Shown here in pieces: positions 15,001 to 30,000 of a stretch of 64,000 nt of DNA (its first letter is position 1; every line of letters begins with the position of its first letter). The DNA is from Strigamia acuminata (lineage: Eukaryota; Arthropoda; Chilopoda; Geophilomorpha; Linotaeniidae): assembly GCA_949358305.1 (NCBI GenBank), contig OX442315.1:34746427-34810426 (forward strand). The letters are read 5' to 3'. The translations under genes were made by a program, and so were the position numbers. Below the pieces are notes generated by a model that saw only the letters and a program-made list of their open reading frames with translations, was not told the origin of the DNA and made no database searches.

Positions 15001-18000
15001 TATCTTACAGATGAAGTCAAAAAAAGAAACAAAAGTAAGCACCCACACTATGAGACGTCGATGGTTATTTCAATTTTGTTAAACTTATAGATTATTGGAT
15101 TGGTACGGAAGCTTATACTGTGAAACAAGGAGAGAATGAATACATTCATTGGAAATGGAACAACACTGGCCTTGATGTATCATACAAAAATTGGTGTCCA
15201 AACCAGGTTGCGACAGGGGATCTTCTTTGTGCATTTATTAATTATGCAGATATAAATGCTTGCTGGATGTTTGCAAATTGTCATCAAACTGACGACATTA
15301 CAGGTTTCATTTGTGAAGAGAAAATGCAGCACACTGCTGATTATGATATTATAATGTACAACGGTCATGAATACTTATTGTACTATAAAAATCCTGTCAA
15401 GAACAATTGGTTCGAAGCCAAAACCGAATGTCAGAGTAAGAACAAGGAACTTCTTACTCTTGACAGTAATGAAAAAATTGATTTTTTCAATGGTATATTG
15501 CAAAGTAAAAATATAAGTAAGTTACAAATTTTGATGATTTAGTAATTTTCTTGTATCGTAATTGTTTTCAATATCTCTTACAGCTGCTTGGATAGGATTA
15601 GAAACCTATGTTCAATTGGCAGATGGTAACGAGAATATTCATTGGCATTGGACTGCGACAGGACAGGATATAACTTCCAACAATTGGTGTGATCACAGCA
15701 CAGGGCAGAAAGAAGCAATGTGTGGTTACATCACACTTGACACCAAGTGTTGGATGGCAGAAAGTTGCACACAAAATAACGTAATGAGTTTTGTTTGTGA
15801 AGATAAAACTGCCATTACCAAACATCCAACCACTACAAAAGAACCTACCGCTACAAAAGAACCTACCATTACAAAAGAACCTACCGCTACAAAAGAACCT
15901 ACCGCTACAAAAGAACCTACCGTTACAAAAGAACCTACAGCTACAAAAGAACCTACCACTACAAAAGAATCTACCGCTAGAAAAGAACCTACCGTTACAA
16001 AAGAACCTACAGCTACAAAAGAACCTACCACTACAAAAGAACCTACCACTACCAAAACTCCTAGAATTCCCACGGCTCAACAACCAAACTCTAGCATAAG
16101 GACAGATGATGGTATTTCCTATTATTTCTATGACAATACAGTCAGTCAATCAGAAGCAAATGAAATATGTCGACAAAATGGGCACAACCTTGTTACAATT
16201 GATGATGCAAAAACATGTGCTTTTCTTACAGCAGAAATTAAAAGAAAAAATAGAAGTAAGTGTATATTTGAGTTTAAAATCAGTTGTTTGACAATTTAAC
16301 ATTTAATTTGAACTTCACTCAATTTTTAGATTATTGGATTGGTAGTGAAGCTTATACCGTCCAATATGAACATGACTATCAGTATGTTTATTGGAAGTGG
16401 AATAATACTGGACTCAGTATAGGATATGAAAATTGGTGTCCAAACCAAATGACTACAATGAATCGTCCTTGCTCATTTTTCAATGTTGCAGAAACACATG
16501 CTTGCTGGATGTCTTCAAACTGCCAAAAAACAAGTACTGTTTCTGGCTTCATAGGTGAAGAAAGAATTAATCATACACCGGATTATGATATTGTAATGTA
16601 CAAAGGTCATGAATACTTCTTGTATTATAAAAATCATCAGAAAACTAGTTGGTACGAAGCTAAAGAAATATGTCGAAGTAAGAACAAGTATCTTCTTATA
16701 CTTGAAAACAACGAAAAAATTGACTTTTTCAACAGAATATTCCGAACCAAAAATTTGAGTGAGTAGGTAGCTATATTCAAAAAGTCATGTTTTAATTGAA
16801 GTGTTTTATGCTGGGTTGCCACTAGTCTGAAACAGAGCTGTAAACCCAGTTTTCTGCCCAGTTTATTTTCTACTATGACATCACTTCCTCTTATTTGGGC
16901 AGGCACTAACAAGCAAAAAAAATGGACACAATTTCTATTTTTTCTGCTGCAGAAAATGCCACATGCAAATAAAAAATACTAATGGATGACACTTTGAAAA
17001 CATAACACTAAATTTAAGCTATTCAACGATATTTAAAAATGACTTTTTGAATTCAGCTAGTGTTTTTATCAAGTTTTAATTTTGTTACATTTTAATTGTT
17101 TGCAATATCTCTTGCAGCTGCTTGGACAGGATTAGAAACTTATGCTCAAATAGTGAACAATAACCACTACACGTATTGGCGCTGGTCTGGAAATGGGCAC
17201 AATGTAACTTCCAACAATTGGTGTGATCACAGCACTTTGCAGAAAGATGGAATGTGTGGTTACATTACACTTGATACCATGTGTTGGATGGCAGAAAAGT
17301 GCACACAAAATAATATAATGAGTTTTGTTTGCGAAGATAAAAATGCCACTGTCAAAACTCCTACCATTATCAAACCTACTGCTGCTACGAAATGGCATCG
17401 CCCAGAAAATAGTATTACTACAGATGATGGTATTTCCTATTATTTCTATGAGAACACAGTCAGTCAATCAGAAGCAAATGAAATATGTCGACACAATGGG
17501 CACAACCTTGTCACTATTGACGATGTCCGAACAAGTGCCTTCCTTACGGCAGAAATAAAAAATAAAAATAAAAGTAGGTATTTGATGGGACATGATAATA
17601 TAAAAAAAACCATGTGGTTCAAAAATATATTGTAATATATTGCAGTGTATTATAATTTATTATGAAATTTATTATGAAATTTATTATGACATTCATTATT
17701 TAATACAAGAATAATATTTTTAAATTCCACAAAACGCAATATATTTTAGAATGCTACTTGGAATGCATTATTTGAGCAAATCAAACATATATTGTAAAAT
17801 ATATATTTTTGATCCATTTGGGAATGCCAATGATGATGTTTTATTTACATTTGATTCAATATTTAGATTATTGGATTGGAACAGAGAGTTTTGTCATAAG
17901 ACACGATAACATTGATGATGTGTATTGGAAGTGGAACAACACCGGCCTCGATATAACGTATGAAAATTGGTGCCCAAACCAGATGACCATACAAGATCTT

Positions 18001-21000
18001 CACTGTGCTTTTGCTAATGCTGCAGAAACAAATGCTTGTTGGATGTATTCAAATTGTCAGAAAACTGATACTGTTGCAGGCTTCATTGGTGAAGATAGAA
18101 TGAATCACACGTCCGATTATGACATTGTGAAGTACAAAGGTCATGAATACTTGGTTTACAATAAAAATCATAAGAAGAGAACTTGGTTAGAAGCAAAATA
18201 TGTATGTCGAAATAAGAACAAACATCTTCTTACTCTTGAAAGCAATGAAAAAATAGACTTCTTCAACAGAATATTCCGAACTAAAAATATGAGTAAGTTA
18301 CTGCTTTCAATGAACAAGTAATATTAATATTGTAATTGTATTAAATATCTTCTACAGATGTTTGGGTAGGATTAGAAACATACATTACACAAGAAAACGG
18401 GAACAAGAATATGCATTGGCGTTGGACTGGATCAGGAAACGATATAACTAACAACAATTGGTGTCCTCAAAGCACTTTACCGAAATTAGGAATGTGTGGC
18501 TATGTATCAACCGAACCCACCTGTTGGATGGCTAAAAGTTGTTTTCAAAATGACATCATGTCCTTTGTTTGTGAAGATAAAAATGCCACTACTAAAACCC
18601 CTACAACTATCTCAATTCAAGCTCCAACCTATATCATCCCAAGCATAAGCAGCATGTACACGAAAAGAACAGATGATGGTACTCGCTATTATTTCTATGA
18701 CAATACAGTAAGTCAAGCAGAGGCAAATGCAATATTACGAAAAAAAGGATACAACCTTGTCACTATTGGTGATGTGCAAACAGATGAATTTCTAATGGCA
18801 GAAATTACAAAGAAGCATAAGAGTAAATATATAAAATCTGTTAATTGTAAAATCTACAAATAATTCAATTTAATTCAATGTTTAGATTATTGGATTGGTG
18901 CAGAAGCTTATACAAATAATTCAGTGGAACATCAGCAGAATGAGTATTTGTATTGGAAATGGAACAACACAGGCCTCGACTTAGCATATGATAATTGGTG
19001 TCCAGGCCAAACTTCAAACAAGGATAATAATTGTGCATTTTACAATGCAGCACAAACAGATGCTTGCTGGATGTTTTCCAATTGCCAAAAAACGAATACA
19101 ATTACAGGTTTCATCGGTGAAAATAGAATGAAACAAACAATTGATTATACTATTGTAAAGTACAAAGGTCAAGAATACTTTCTGTACAATAAAGATAATA
19201 GAAAGAGAAGTTGGTACCAAGCTAGAGATGCTTGTCGCAAGAAGAATAAAGAACTTGTTACCCTTGACAGCCCTGACAAAATTGATTTTTTCAACAGAAT
19301 AATACAAAATAAAAATACAAGTAAGTTAGTGAATATGATGGTATACTATTTTTCTTACATCTTAACTGTTTGCACTATTTCTTATAGATGTTTGGATAGG
19401 ATTAGAAACCTATGTTCAAATGGTAGACCGTAAGAGGAACATTAATTGGCGCTGGAGTGGAACAGAACACGATATCACTTACAACAATTGGTGTCCAAAC
19501 AGCAATTTCCAAAAAATAACTACGTGTGGCTATATCATGATTGAACATATGTGTTGGATGGCAGAACGTTGTACAAAAAATAACATAACGAGTTTTATTT
19601 GTGAAGATAAACATTACATTACCAAGCCCTCAATCACTACCTTAGCTCATAGTCCAGTCTCCAATATTACTACATCTGATGGTGTTCACTATTACTTCTA
19701 TGACAATACAGTCAGTCAAGCAGAAGCAAATGCAATATGTAAACAAAATGGGCACAACCTTGTCACTATTGATGATGCAGACACAAATAATTTTCTTACA
19801 GCAGAAATTAAAAAGAAAAATAGAAGTAAGTGTATGGTGAAACCAGGGTTGCACGTGTTGCTGTAATTTTGAAACTAGTTACCGTTACAGTTATTTAGCC
19901 AAAAATTAACTAGTTGCGAACTGTTACCGTTACGTTACATTACCGTTCCATTTAACAATTAATAATTTGAAAAAAAAATTGGAAACTCAGGTTCCAGAAA
20001 AAATTCGCAATATTCAACAGGAAAATGCATATTTAGGTCCGAAAACGCATTTCTTAAACAAAAATTGAAAATTTAGGCCTGAAAACGCATTATTATGTAT
20101 GAAACACAGTTTTAGGTGTAATGTTTTTACTACATAACGGTAACGGAATTAGAGAGTTTGTGGCAGGTACTTTTCCCTTACAATTATGACATTTTTTACA
20201 CCATATTTAGTGTAAGGTAAAAGTGTTAAAATTTGGGTTGCGGTTGAATTTTCATTTTGTAGTTACAAAATTAGACTTAACCTTATACATGTCACGTGAT
20301 TACCGAAACTAGTATTGTCTCGTTAGCATAAAAAGAGATAATTCTTGTGTTTAAATGGTTTAATACAATGCTGCAACTTTATTATTGTGAATTTAAATGA
20401 ATTCAAAGCAGAAACAATTAGATAAACCGTAACATGTGCTCCGCGCGTGAATTAAGCGGAGAATTAAAAATGGCGGCAAAAAAGGTCATTGATAATCCAT
20501 ATTTTTAATCAGTGACGTAAATAGTGGAAAACTACCGGATTGGCTGCGCTACCGGTATATTTTATTTTAGTGTTCAAAACAATACACTAAAGGTGGTTTG
20601 CTCCACGATGCACTATTTAAATAGAGTATCGTGGAGTTAAATAAGGGAAAAATGCATCCCGCAAACTCTCTATTAGCAAATAGTTATTTCTAAAATAAAG
20701 AACAAATTTTCTTTACATTGTCATCCATATGTAGCGAGCTATCATTACGGTTACATAACATGGTAACGTGTGCAACACTATGAGACTTTGAAAATAAAAT
20801 ATAAAATCTGCTAATTGCAAAGTTGACCTTTAAATTTAATGTAAATTACTTTTCAGATTATTGGATCGGCGGTGAAGCTTATTCGAAAAAAGAAGAGGAT
20901 AATACGGATGTGTATTGGAAGTGGAACAACACCGGCCTTGATATAGCATTTGAAAATTGGTGTCCAAACCAGATAGCTTCAGCCAATCTTCTTTGTTCGT

Positions 21001-24000
21001 ATGTTAATGTTGCAGACGAAAATGCTTGCTGGATGTTTTCCACTTGCCAGAGATCTGAGAATGTTACCGGCTTCATCGGAGAAGATAAAATGCATCACAC
21101 TGCTGATTATGATATTGTCAAGTACAAAGGTCATGAATACTTGGTGTACAATACAAATCATAAAAAGGGTAGTTGGTATGAGGCGAGAGATGCGTGTCAT
21201 AGTAAGAAAAAGGATCTTCTAATTCTTGAGAACACTGAAAAAATTGACTTTTTCAATAGAATATTCCAAACAAAAAATATGAGTAAGTTAGTTATTTTTA
21301 TCAGTTAGTAGATTTTTTCATCTTAATTGCTTTTTCTATCTGTTATAGCGATTTGGTTAGGATTAGAAACCTACTTCCAATCAGTAAACGATAATAAGCT
21401 ACTGTTTTGGCGATGGGCTTCAACAGGACAGGATGTAACATTTTTCAATTGGTGTCCTAACAGCACTGAGATGAAAGAATCAACGTGTGGCTACGTTGCG
21501 CTTGATACGACGTGTTGGATGGCAGAAAAATGCACAGCAGAAGTTATGAGTTTTGTTTGTGAAGATAAAGAGGCAACTACATTAATTTCTACAACTATTA
21601 ACACAACCCCTACCACTTATACCATTAGTGATATTGATGGTAGCCACTATTATTTCTATGACAATACAGTCAGTCAATCAAAAGCAAATGAAATATGTCG
21701 ACAAAATGGGCACAACCTTGTCACTATTGACGATGTGAAAACAAATGCATATCTTACAGCTGAAATTAAAAAAAGAAACAAAAGTAAGCACCAATACTAA
21801 GGGACATTGATGGTTATTTCAATTTTGTTAAACTTATAGATTATTGGATTGGTACGGAAGCGTATACTGTGAAACAAGGAGAGAATGAATACATTCATTG
21901 GAAATGGAACAACACTGGCCTTGATATATCATACAATAATTGGTGTCCAAACCAGATTGCAACAGGGAATCTTCCTTGTGCTTATATTAATTATGCAGAT
22001 ATAAATACCTGCTGGATGTTTTCAAATTGTCATCAAACAGAAGACATTACAGGCTTCATTGGTGAAGATAAAATGCAGCACACTGCTGACTATGATATTA
22101 TAATGTACAAAGATTATGAATACTTATTGTACTATAAAAATCATGTAAAAAACAATTGGTTCGAAGCTAAAGCCAAATGTCAGAGTAAGAACAAAGAACT
22201 TCTTACTCTTGACAGTAATGAAAAAATTGATTTTTTCAACGGTTTATTGCAAAGAAAAAATATAAGTAAGTTAGTGATTTTGATGATTTAGTAATTTTCT
22301 TGTATCGTAATTGTTTTCAATATCTCTTACAGCTGCTTGGATAGGATTAGAAACCTATGTGCAATTGGTAGATGGAAACAATAATATTTATTGGCATTGG
22401 ACTGCGACAGGACAGAATATAACTTCCAACAATTGGTGTGATCACAGCACTCAGCAGAAAGAAGCAATGTGTGGTTACATCACACTTGACACCATGTGTT
22501 GGATGGCAGAAAGTTGCATACAAAATAACATAATGAGTTTTGTTTGTGAAGATAAAACTGCCACTACCAAACATCCAACCACTATCACTACCACTATAAC
22601 TAACACTAACATGACCGAAACTCCCAGCATTCCCACAGCTCAACGCCCAAACTCTAGCATAAGTACAGCTGATGGTATTTCCTATTATTTCTATGACAAT
22701 ACAGTCAGTCAAACAGAAGCAAATGAAATATGTCGACACAATGGACACAACCTTGTCACTATTGACGATGTGAAGACAAATGCATATCTTACAGCTGAAG
22801 TTAAAAAAAGAAACAAAAGTAAGCACCAACAAAATGGGACATTGATAGTTATTTCAATTTTGTTAAACTTTTAGATTATTGGATTGGTACGGAAGCTTTT
22901 ACTGTGAAACAAGGAGAGAATGAATACATTCATTGGAAGTGGAATAACACTGGCCTTGATATATCATACAAAAATTGGTGTCCAAACCAGGTTGCGACCG
23001 GGAATCTTCCTTGTGCATTTATTAATTACGCAGACATAAATGCCTGCTGGATGTTTTCAAATTGTCATCAAACTGAAGACATTACAGGCTTCATTGGTGA
23101 AGATAAAATGCAGAACACTTCTGATTATGATATAATAATGTACAACGGTCATGAATACTTATTGTACTATAAAAATCATGTCAAAAACAATTGGTTCGAA
23201 GCTAAAGCCGAATGTCAGAGTAAGAACAAAGAACTTCTTACTTTTGACAGTAATGAAAAAATTTATTTTTTCAATGGTATATTGCAAAGTAAAAATATAA
23301 GTAAGTTACAAATTTTGATGATTTTGTAATTTTCTTGTATCGTAATTGTTTTCAATATCTCTTACAGCTGCTTGGATAGGATTAGAAACCTATGTTCAAT
23401 TGGTAGACGGTAACGAGAATATTCATTGGCATTGGACTACGACAGGACAGGATATAACTTCCAACAATTGGTGTGATCACAGCACTCAGCCGAAAGAAGC
23501 AATGTGTGGTTACATCACAGTTGACACCATGTGTTGGATGGCAGAAAATTGCATACAAAATAACATAATGAGTTTTGTTTGTGAAGATAAAAATGCCACT
23601 ACCAAATCTCCTAGCATTCCCACGGCTCAACAACCGAACTCTAGCATAAGTACAGCTGATGGTATTTCCTATTATTTCTATAACAATACAGTCAGTCAAT
23701 CAGAAGCAAATGAAATATGTCGACAAAATGGGCACAACCTTGTCACTATTGATGACGTGATTTTAAATGCATATTTTACAGCTGAAGTTAAAAAAAGAAA
23801 CAAAAGTAAGGGCCAACACAATGGGACATTGATGGTTATTTCAATTTTGTTACACTTTTAGATTATTGGATTGGTACTGAAGCTTATACTGTGAAACAAG
23901 GACAGAATGAATACATTTATTGGAAGTGGAACAACACTGGCCTCGATATATCATACGAAAATTGGTGTCCTAACCAGGTTGCGACCGGGAATCTTCCTTG

Positions 24001-27000
24001 TGCATTTATTAATTATACAGATATAAATGCTTGCTGGATGTTTTCAAATTGTCATGAAACTGAAGACATTACAGGCTTCATTGGTGAAGATAAAATACAG
24101 CACACTGCTGACTATGATATTATAATATACTATGGTTATGAATACTTATTGTACTATAAAAATCATGCCAAGAAAAATTGGTTCGAAGCTAAAGCCGAAT
24201 GTCGGAGTAAGAACAAGGAACTTCTTACTCTTGACAGTGATGAAAAAATTGATTTTTTCAATGGTATATTGCATAGTAAAAATATAAGTAAGTTACAAAT
24301 TTTGATGATTTAGTAATTTTCTTGTATCGTAATTGTTTTCAATATCTCTTACAGCTGCTTGGATAGGATTAGAAACCTATGTTCAATTGGTAGATGGTAA
24401 CAACAATACGCATTGGCATTGGACTGGATCAGGAAACGATATAACTAACGACAATTGGTGTCCTCAAAGCACTTTACCGAAAGAAGGAATGTGTGGCTAT
24501 ATAACAATTGATCCCACCTGTTGGATGGCTGAAAGTTGCTTTCAAAATGACATAATGAGTTTTGTTTGTGAAGATAAAGAGGCAACTACCAAACCTCCTA
24601 CCACTATCACTACCACTAACACGACCGAAACTCATAGCATTCCCACGGCTCAAGGACCGAAATCTAGCATAAGGACAGATGATGGTACTTCCTATTATTT
24701 CTATGATAATACAGTCAGTCAATCAGAAGCAAATGAAATATGTCGACAAAATGGACAGAACCTTGTTACAATTGACAATGCGGAAACATGTGCTTTTCTT
24801 ACAGCAGAAATTAAAAGAAAAAATAGAAGTATGTATACCTGAGTTTAAAATCTGTTGATTGCCAATTTAACTTTTAATTTGAATTTCATTCAATTTTTAG
24901 ATTATTGGATTGGTAGTGAAGCTTACAGGGTTCAATATGAACATGACTATCAGCATGTGTATTGGAAGTGGAACAATACTGGACTCAGTATAGGATATGA
25001 AAATTGGTGTCCAAACCAAACGACCACAATGGATCGACCTTGCTCATTTGTCGGTGTTGCAGAAACAAATGCTTGCTGGATGTTTTCAAACTGCCAAAGA
25101 ACTGATACTGTTGCAGGCTTCATTGGTGAAGAAAGAATTAATCATACATCCGATTATGATATTGTAATGTACAAAGGTCACGAATACTTCTTGTACTATA
25201 AAAATCATCAGAATACTAGTTGGTATGAAGCTAAAGAAATATGTCAACGTCAGAACAAGTATCTTCTTATTCTTGAGAGCAATGAAAAAATTGACTTTTT
25301 CAACAGAATATTCCGAACCAAAAATTTGAGTGAGTAGGTAGCTACAGTAGCGGTCAAAAGTATGCATCCAAACAGTTTTTCTTGAATAACTTTGATTTGG
25401 ATTTGCCAAACGGTTTGTAATTTTAATCACTTATTACCAGCACCAAATAGAATATTCATACAAAAAATTAGATCAATCCATTAATAACTTTTTTTTTTAT
25501 TGCCAAAAATGTCCAAATGCTGTGATCAAAAGTAAGCATTCAGTGTAGTTAACTTCACTCAAATAATACATGTGTTTATTAGCAATCCTGTTGAAAATCC
25601 ATCCCCTGGGCATTTTTTTTTTGCAAATGGTAACATTTGTTTTTCAAGAATGTCCCTGTACATAATTTTGTCCATAATGCCATCAATACAGAAAAGTGGT
25701 CCCATCTTCTCACGACTGAAACAGCCCCAAACCATGATGCTGCCTCCACCATGCTTCACAGTCGGTTGCTGGTACCGTGGATGGAATTTCTGGCCAACAG
25801 GACGACGAACATACTTTATTCCATCGGTCCCAAATAATAAGAACTTCGATTCATCACTCTACAGAACCTTGGCCCACTGTTTTGAGGTCCAATGTTTGTG
25901 CTCACGTGCAAACATCAGTCGGGCCTTCCTGTTTTTCTTTGAAATTAACGGTTTCTTAGCTGGTCTTCTACCATGGAGTCCAGCATCACTAAGTCTACGT
26001 TTTGTTGTAGAAACACTGACATTTATCTTGTAATCAGCCTTCATTTCAAGGTTTATGTCTGATGCATTTTTCGTGGGGTCAGCCATGGACAGTCTTTTAA
26101 TCAACTTATCCTCTCTTGTTGTTGTTGCTCGAGGTCGCCAGATTTGGGGGCTCGGTTCACTTCACCATGTTGCCTAAAACGTTTCATAATTCCACTAATT
26201 GACCCTCTTGCAATCCCAAATTGACTTGCTGTTGCACTATAGGTATTTATATCGTTTCACAATTGCATTCTTGATAGGAGAAGCTAAATATTTGTGCTGA
26301 GCCATTGAGACTAGTGTATTGAATAGTCAAAAGGTCCAAATATGCAAATGTTGTGGCACTATTTATGCGATTCTCCCCAACATTGCAATGGATGCTTACT
26401 TTTGATCACAGTATTTGGACATTTTTGGCAATAAAAAAAAAGTTATTAATGGATTGATCTAATTTTTTGTACGAATATTATATTTGGTGCTGGTAATAAG
26501 TGGTTAAAATTACAAACCGTTTGGCAAATCCAAATCAATGTTATTCAAGAAAAACCGTTTGGATGCATACTTTTGACCGCTACTGTATATTCAAAAAGTC
26601 ATGTCTTAATTGAATTGTTTTATGCTGGGTTCCCACTCGTCTGAAACAGAGCTGTAAACCCAGTTTTCTTCCAGTTTATTTTCTGCTATGACATCACTTC
26701 CTCTTATTTGGGCAGGCACTAACAAGCAGAAAAAATGGACACAATTTCTATTTTTTCTGTTTCAGACAATGCCATATGCAAATAAGGAATACTAATGGAT
26801 GACACTTTGAAAACATAACACTAAATTTAAGCTATTCTGTGATATTTAAAAATGATTTATTTATTTATTTATTCTCTGCCCACTTTTCTTCCCACTTAAC
26901 TGTCTGATGGAATCCGACAGCAGAAAAAATAAATTTTTAGCTCAGAAAATATTCTGCCACAAAAACTTTTCAGTTCAATCATTCAGTCAAATGGGAACCA

Positions 27001-30000
27001 AGGATTAGGGGTTTGTGGTTTTGAATATTTTTTTTATACCACACAATAACTTTTCGAATTCAGCTAGTGATTTTTAACAAGTTTTAATTTTGTTACATTT
27101 TAATTGTTTGCAATATCTCTTGCAGCTGCTTGGACAGGATTAGAAACCTACACTCAAATAGTAGACAATAATAACTACACGTATTGGCGCTGGTCTGGAA
27201 ATGAACACAATGTTACTTCCAACAATTGGTGTGATCACAGCAGTTTGCAGAAAGAAGAAATGTGTGGTTACATTACACTAGATACAATGTGTTGGATGGC
27301 AGAAAGGTGCACACAAAATAATATAATGAGTTTTGTTTGTGAAGATAAAAATGCCTCTGTCAAACCTCCGACCATTATCAAACCTACTACTACTATCAAA
27401 TCGGATCGCCCAGACACTATTATTACAACAGATGATGGTATTTCCTATTATTTCTATGAAAGTACAGTCAGTCAATCAGAAGCAAACGAAATATGTCGAC
27501 ACAATGGGCACAACCTTGTCACTATTGACGATGTACGAACATGTGCTTTTCTTACGGCAGAAATAAAAAATAAAAATAAAAGTACGTATTTGATGGGACA
27601 TAACAATATGTGGTTAAAAAATATATTGCAATATATTGTAATGTATTATAATGTATTCTGAAATGTATTGAATTTAACAATGCACTTGAAAATGTATTTT
27701 ATAATTATGAAATGCATTATTTAATACATGGATAATATATTTAAATTCTACAAAAAGTCATATATTTTGGAATGCATTTTGGAATGCATTAATTAGGCAA
27801 ATAAAAAATATATTGTAAAATATGTATTTTCGAACCATATGGGAATGCCAATGATGATATTTTATTTACATTTAATTCAATATTTAGATTATTGGATTGG
27901 TACAGAGAGTTTTCTCATGAGACACGATCACACTGAGGATGTGTATTGGAAGTGGAACAACACCGGCCTCGAGATAACGTACGAAAATTGGTGTCCAAAC
28001 CAGATGACCACACAAGATCTTCACTGTGCTTTTGCTAATGCTGCAGAAACAAATGCTTGTTGGATGTATTCAAATTGTCAGAAAACTGATACTGTTGCAG
28101 GCTTCATTGGTGAAGATAGAATGAATCACACGTCCGATTATGACATTGTGAATTACAAAGATCATGAATACTTGGTTTACAATAAAAATCGTAAAAAGAG
28201 AAGTTGGTTCGAAGCAAAAGATGTATGTCGAAGTAAGAACAAGCATCTTCTTACTCTTGACAGCAATGAAAAAGTTGATTTCTTCAACAAAATATTCCAA
28301 ACTAAAAATTTGAGTAAGTTACTGCTTTCTATTAACTACGGTAGTAATTTTTTATATTCTAATTGTCTTGAATATCTCTTACAGACGTTTGGGTAGGATT
28401 AGAAACTTACGTCACACAAGAAAGCGAGAACAATAATACGCATTGGCGTTGGAGTGGATCAGGAAACGTTATAATTTACGCCAATTGGTGTCCTCAAAGC
28501 ACTTTACCGAAAGAAGGAATGTGTGGCTATGTAACAATTGATCCTATAACCTGTTGGATGGCTGAAAGTTGCTTTCAAAATGACATCATGTCCTTTGTTT
28601 GTGAAGATAAAAATGCAACTACCAAAATCAATACCACTAAGTCAATTGAAGGTCCAGCCTATATCATCCCAAGCCTAAGCAGCATGTATACGAAAAGAAC
28701 CGGTGATGGTACTCGCTATTATTTCTATCACAATACAGTAAGTCAAGCACAGGCAAATGCAATATTAAGAAGATATGGTCACAACCTTGTCACTATTGGT
28801 GATGTGGATACAGATGAATTTCTTATGGCAGAAATTAAAAAGAAATATAAGAGTAAGTATATACTGTATATACCGGGTGTCCCAAAAGTCTGAACCCCCC
28901 ATAAGTAATTTCCAAAATACTTGAGATATCAGAAAACTGAAAAAAAACTTATACAGGAAATCATTCATTGCGTATCTGATGGCATCCTCAAATTTGATCT
29001 TGAAGGTCATTTTCAAGGTCATTCACTTGCTAACTTCTAAACCAATCAGGTTAGAGCAAAATTTCCAATCCGAAAGATGTAGAGCACCATCAAATTAGTA
29101 CTATCTAATTTATTTTCGTCATCTTGAGTTAAATGTTTTTGTTTTAAAATGAAAACAAATCAGCTGAAATAAAGAAAGCCATTGTGACAAAAATTAAATT
29201 TCTACTGCAAAAGTACTGAATTTCTTCAATAAATGTATTTCAATACATTTATTATTAAACAAAAACATTTAACTTAAGACGACTAAAATAAATTGGATAG
29301 TACTAATTTGATGGCGCTCTACAACTTTCTGATTGGAAATTTTGCTTTAACCTGATTGGTTTAGAAGTTAGCAAGTGAATGACCTTGAAAATGAAAATAA
29401 AAATAAAAATGAAAAGGTCAAATTTGAGAATGCCATTAGATTCGCAATGGATGATTACCTCTATGAATTTTTTTCAGTTTTCTGATATTTCAAGTATTTT
29501 GGATATTACTTGGGAGGGGGGTTCAGACTTTTGGGACGCCTGGTATATAATCTGCTAATTGTAACGTCAACAAATAATTCAATTTAATTCAATGTTTAGA
29601 TTATTGGATTGGTGCAGAAGCTTATACAGCTAATTCAGTGGAACATCAGCAGAATGAGTATTTGTATTGGAAATGGAACAACACAGGCCTCAACTTGGCA
29701 TATGATAATTGGTGTCCAGGCCAGACTTCAAACAAGGATATTAATTGTGCATTTTACAATGCAACACAAACAGATCCTTGCTGGATGTTTTCCAATTGTC
29801 AAAAAACGGAAACAATTACAGGTTTCATCGGTGAAGATAGAATGAAACAAACAAATGATTACACTATTGCAAAGTACAAAGGTCATGAATACTTGTTGTA
29901 CAATAAAGATACCAGAAAGGGAAGTTGGTACGACGCTAGAGATGCTTGTCGCAAGAAGAATAAGGATCTTCTTACTCTTGACAGCCCTGACGAAATTGAC

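Noticed and set aside
8794-16149. Long antisense and shifted frames with Cys/Phe- or Leu/Gln-rich repeats over the B exons
   Set aside because: They are frame shadows of the 18-bp KEPT repeat, which stays open in several frames because its period is a multiple of three.
3112-16255. CRISPR-like reading of the regular 1-kb units
   Set aside because: The units are coding exons plus introns with splice signals, far too long for a CRISPR array, and the genome is animal.
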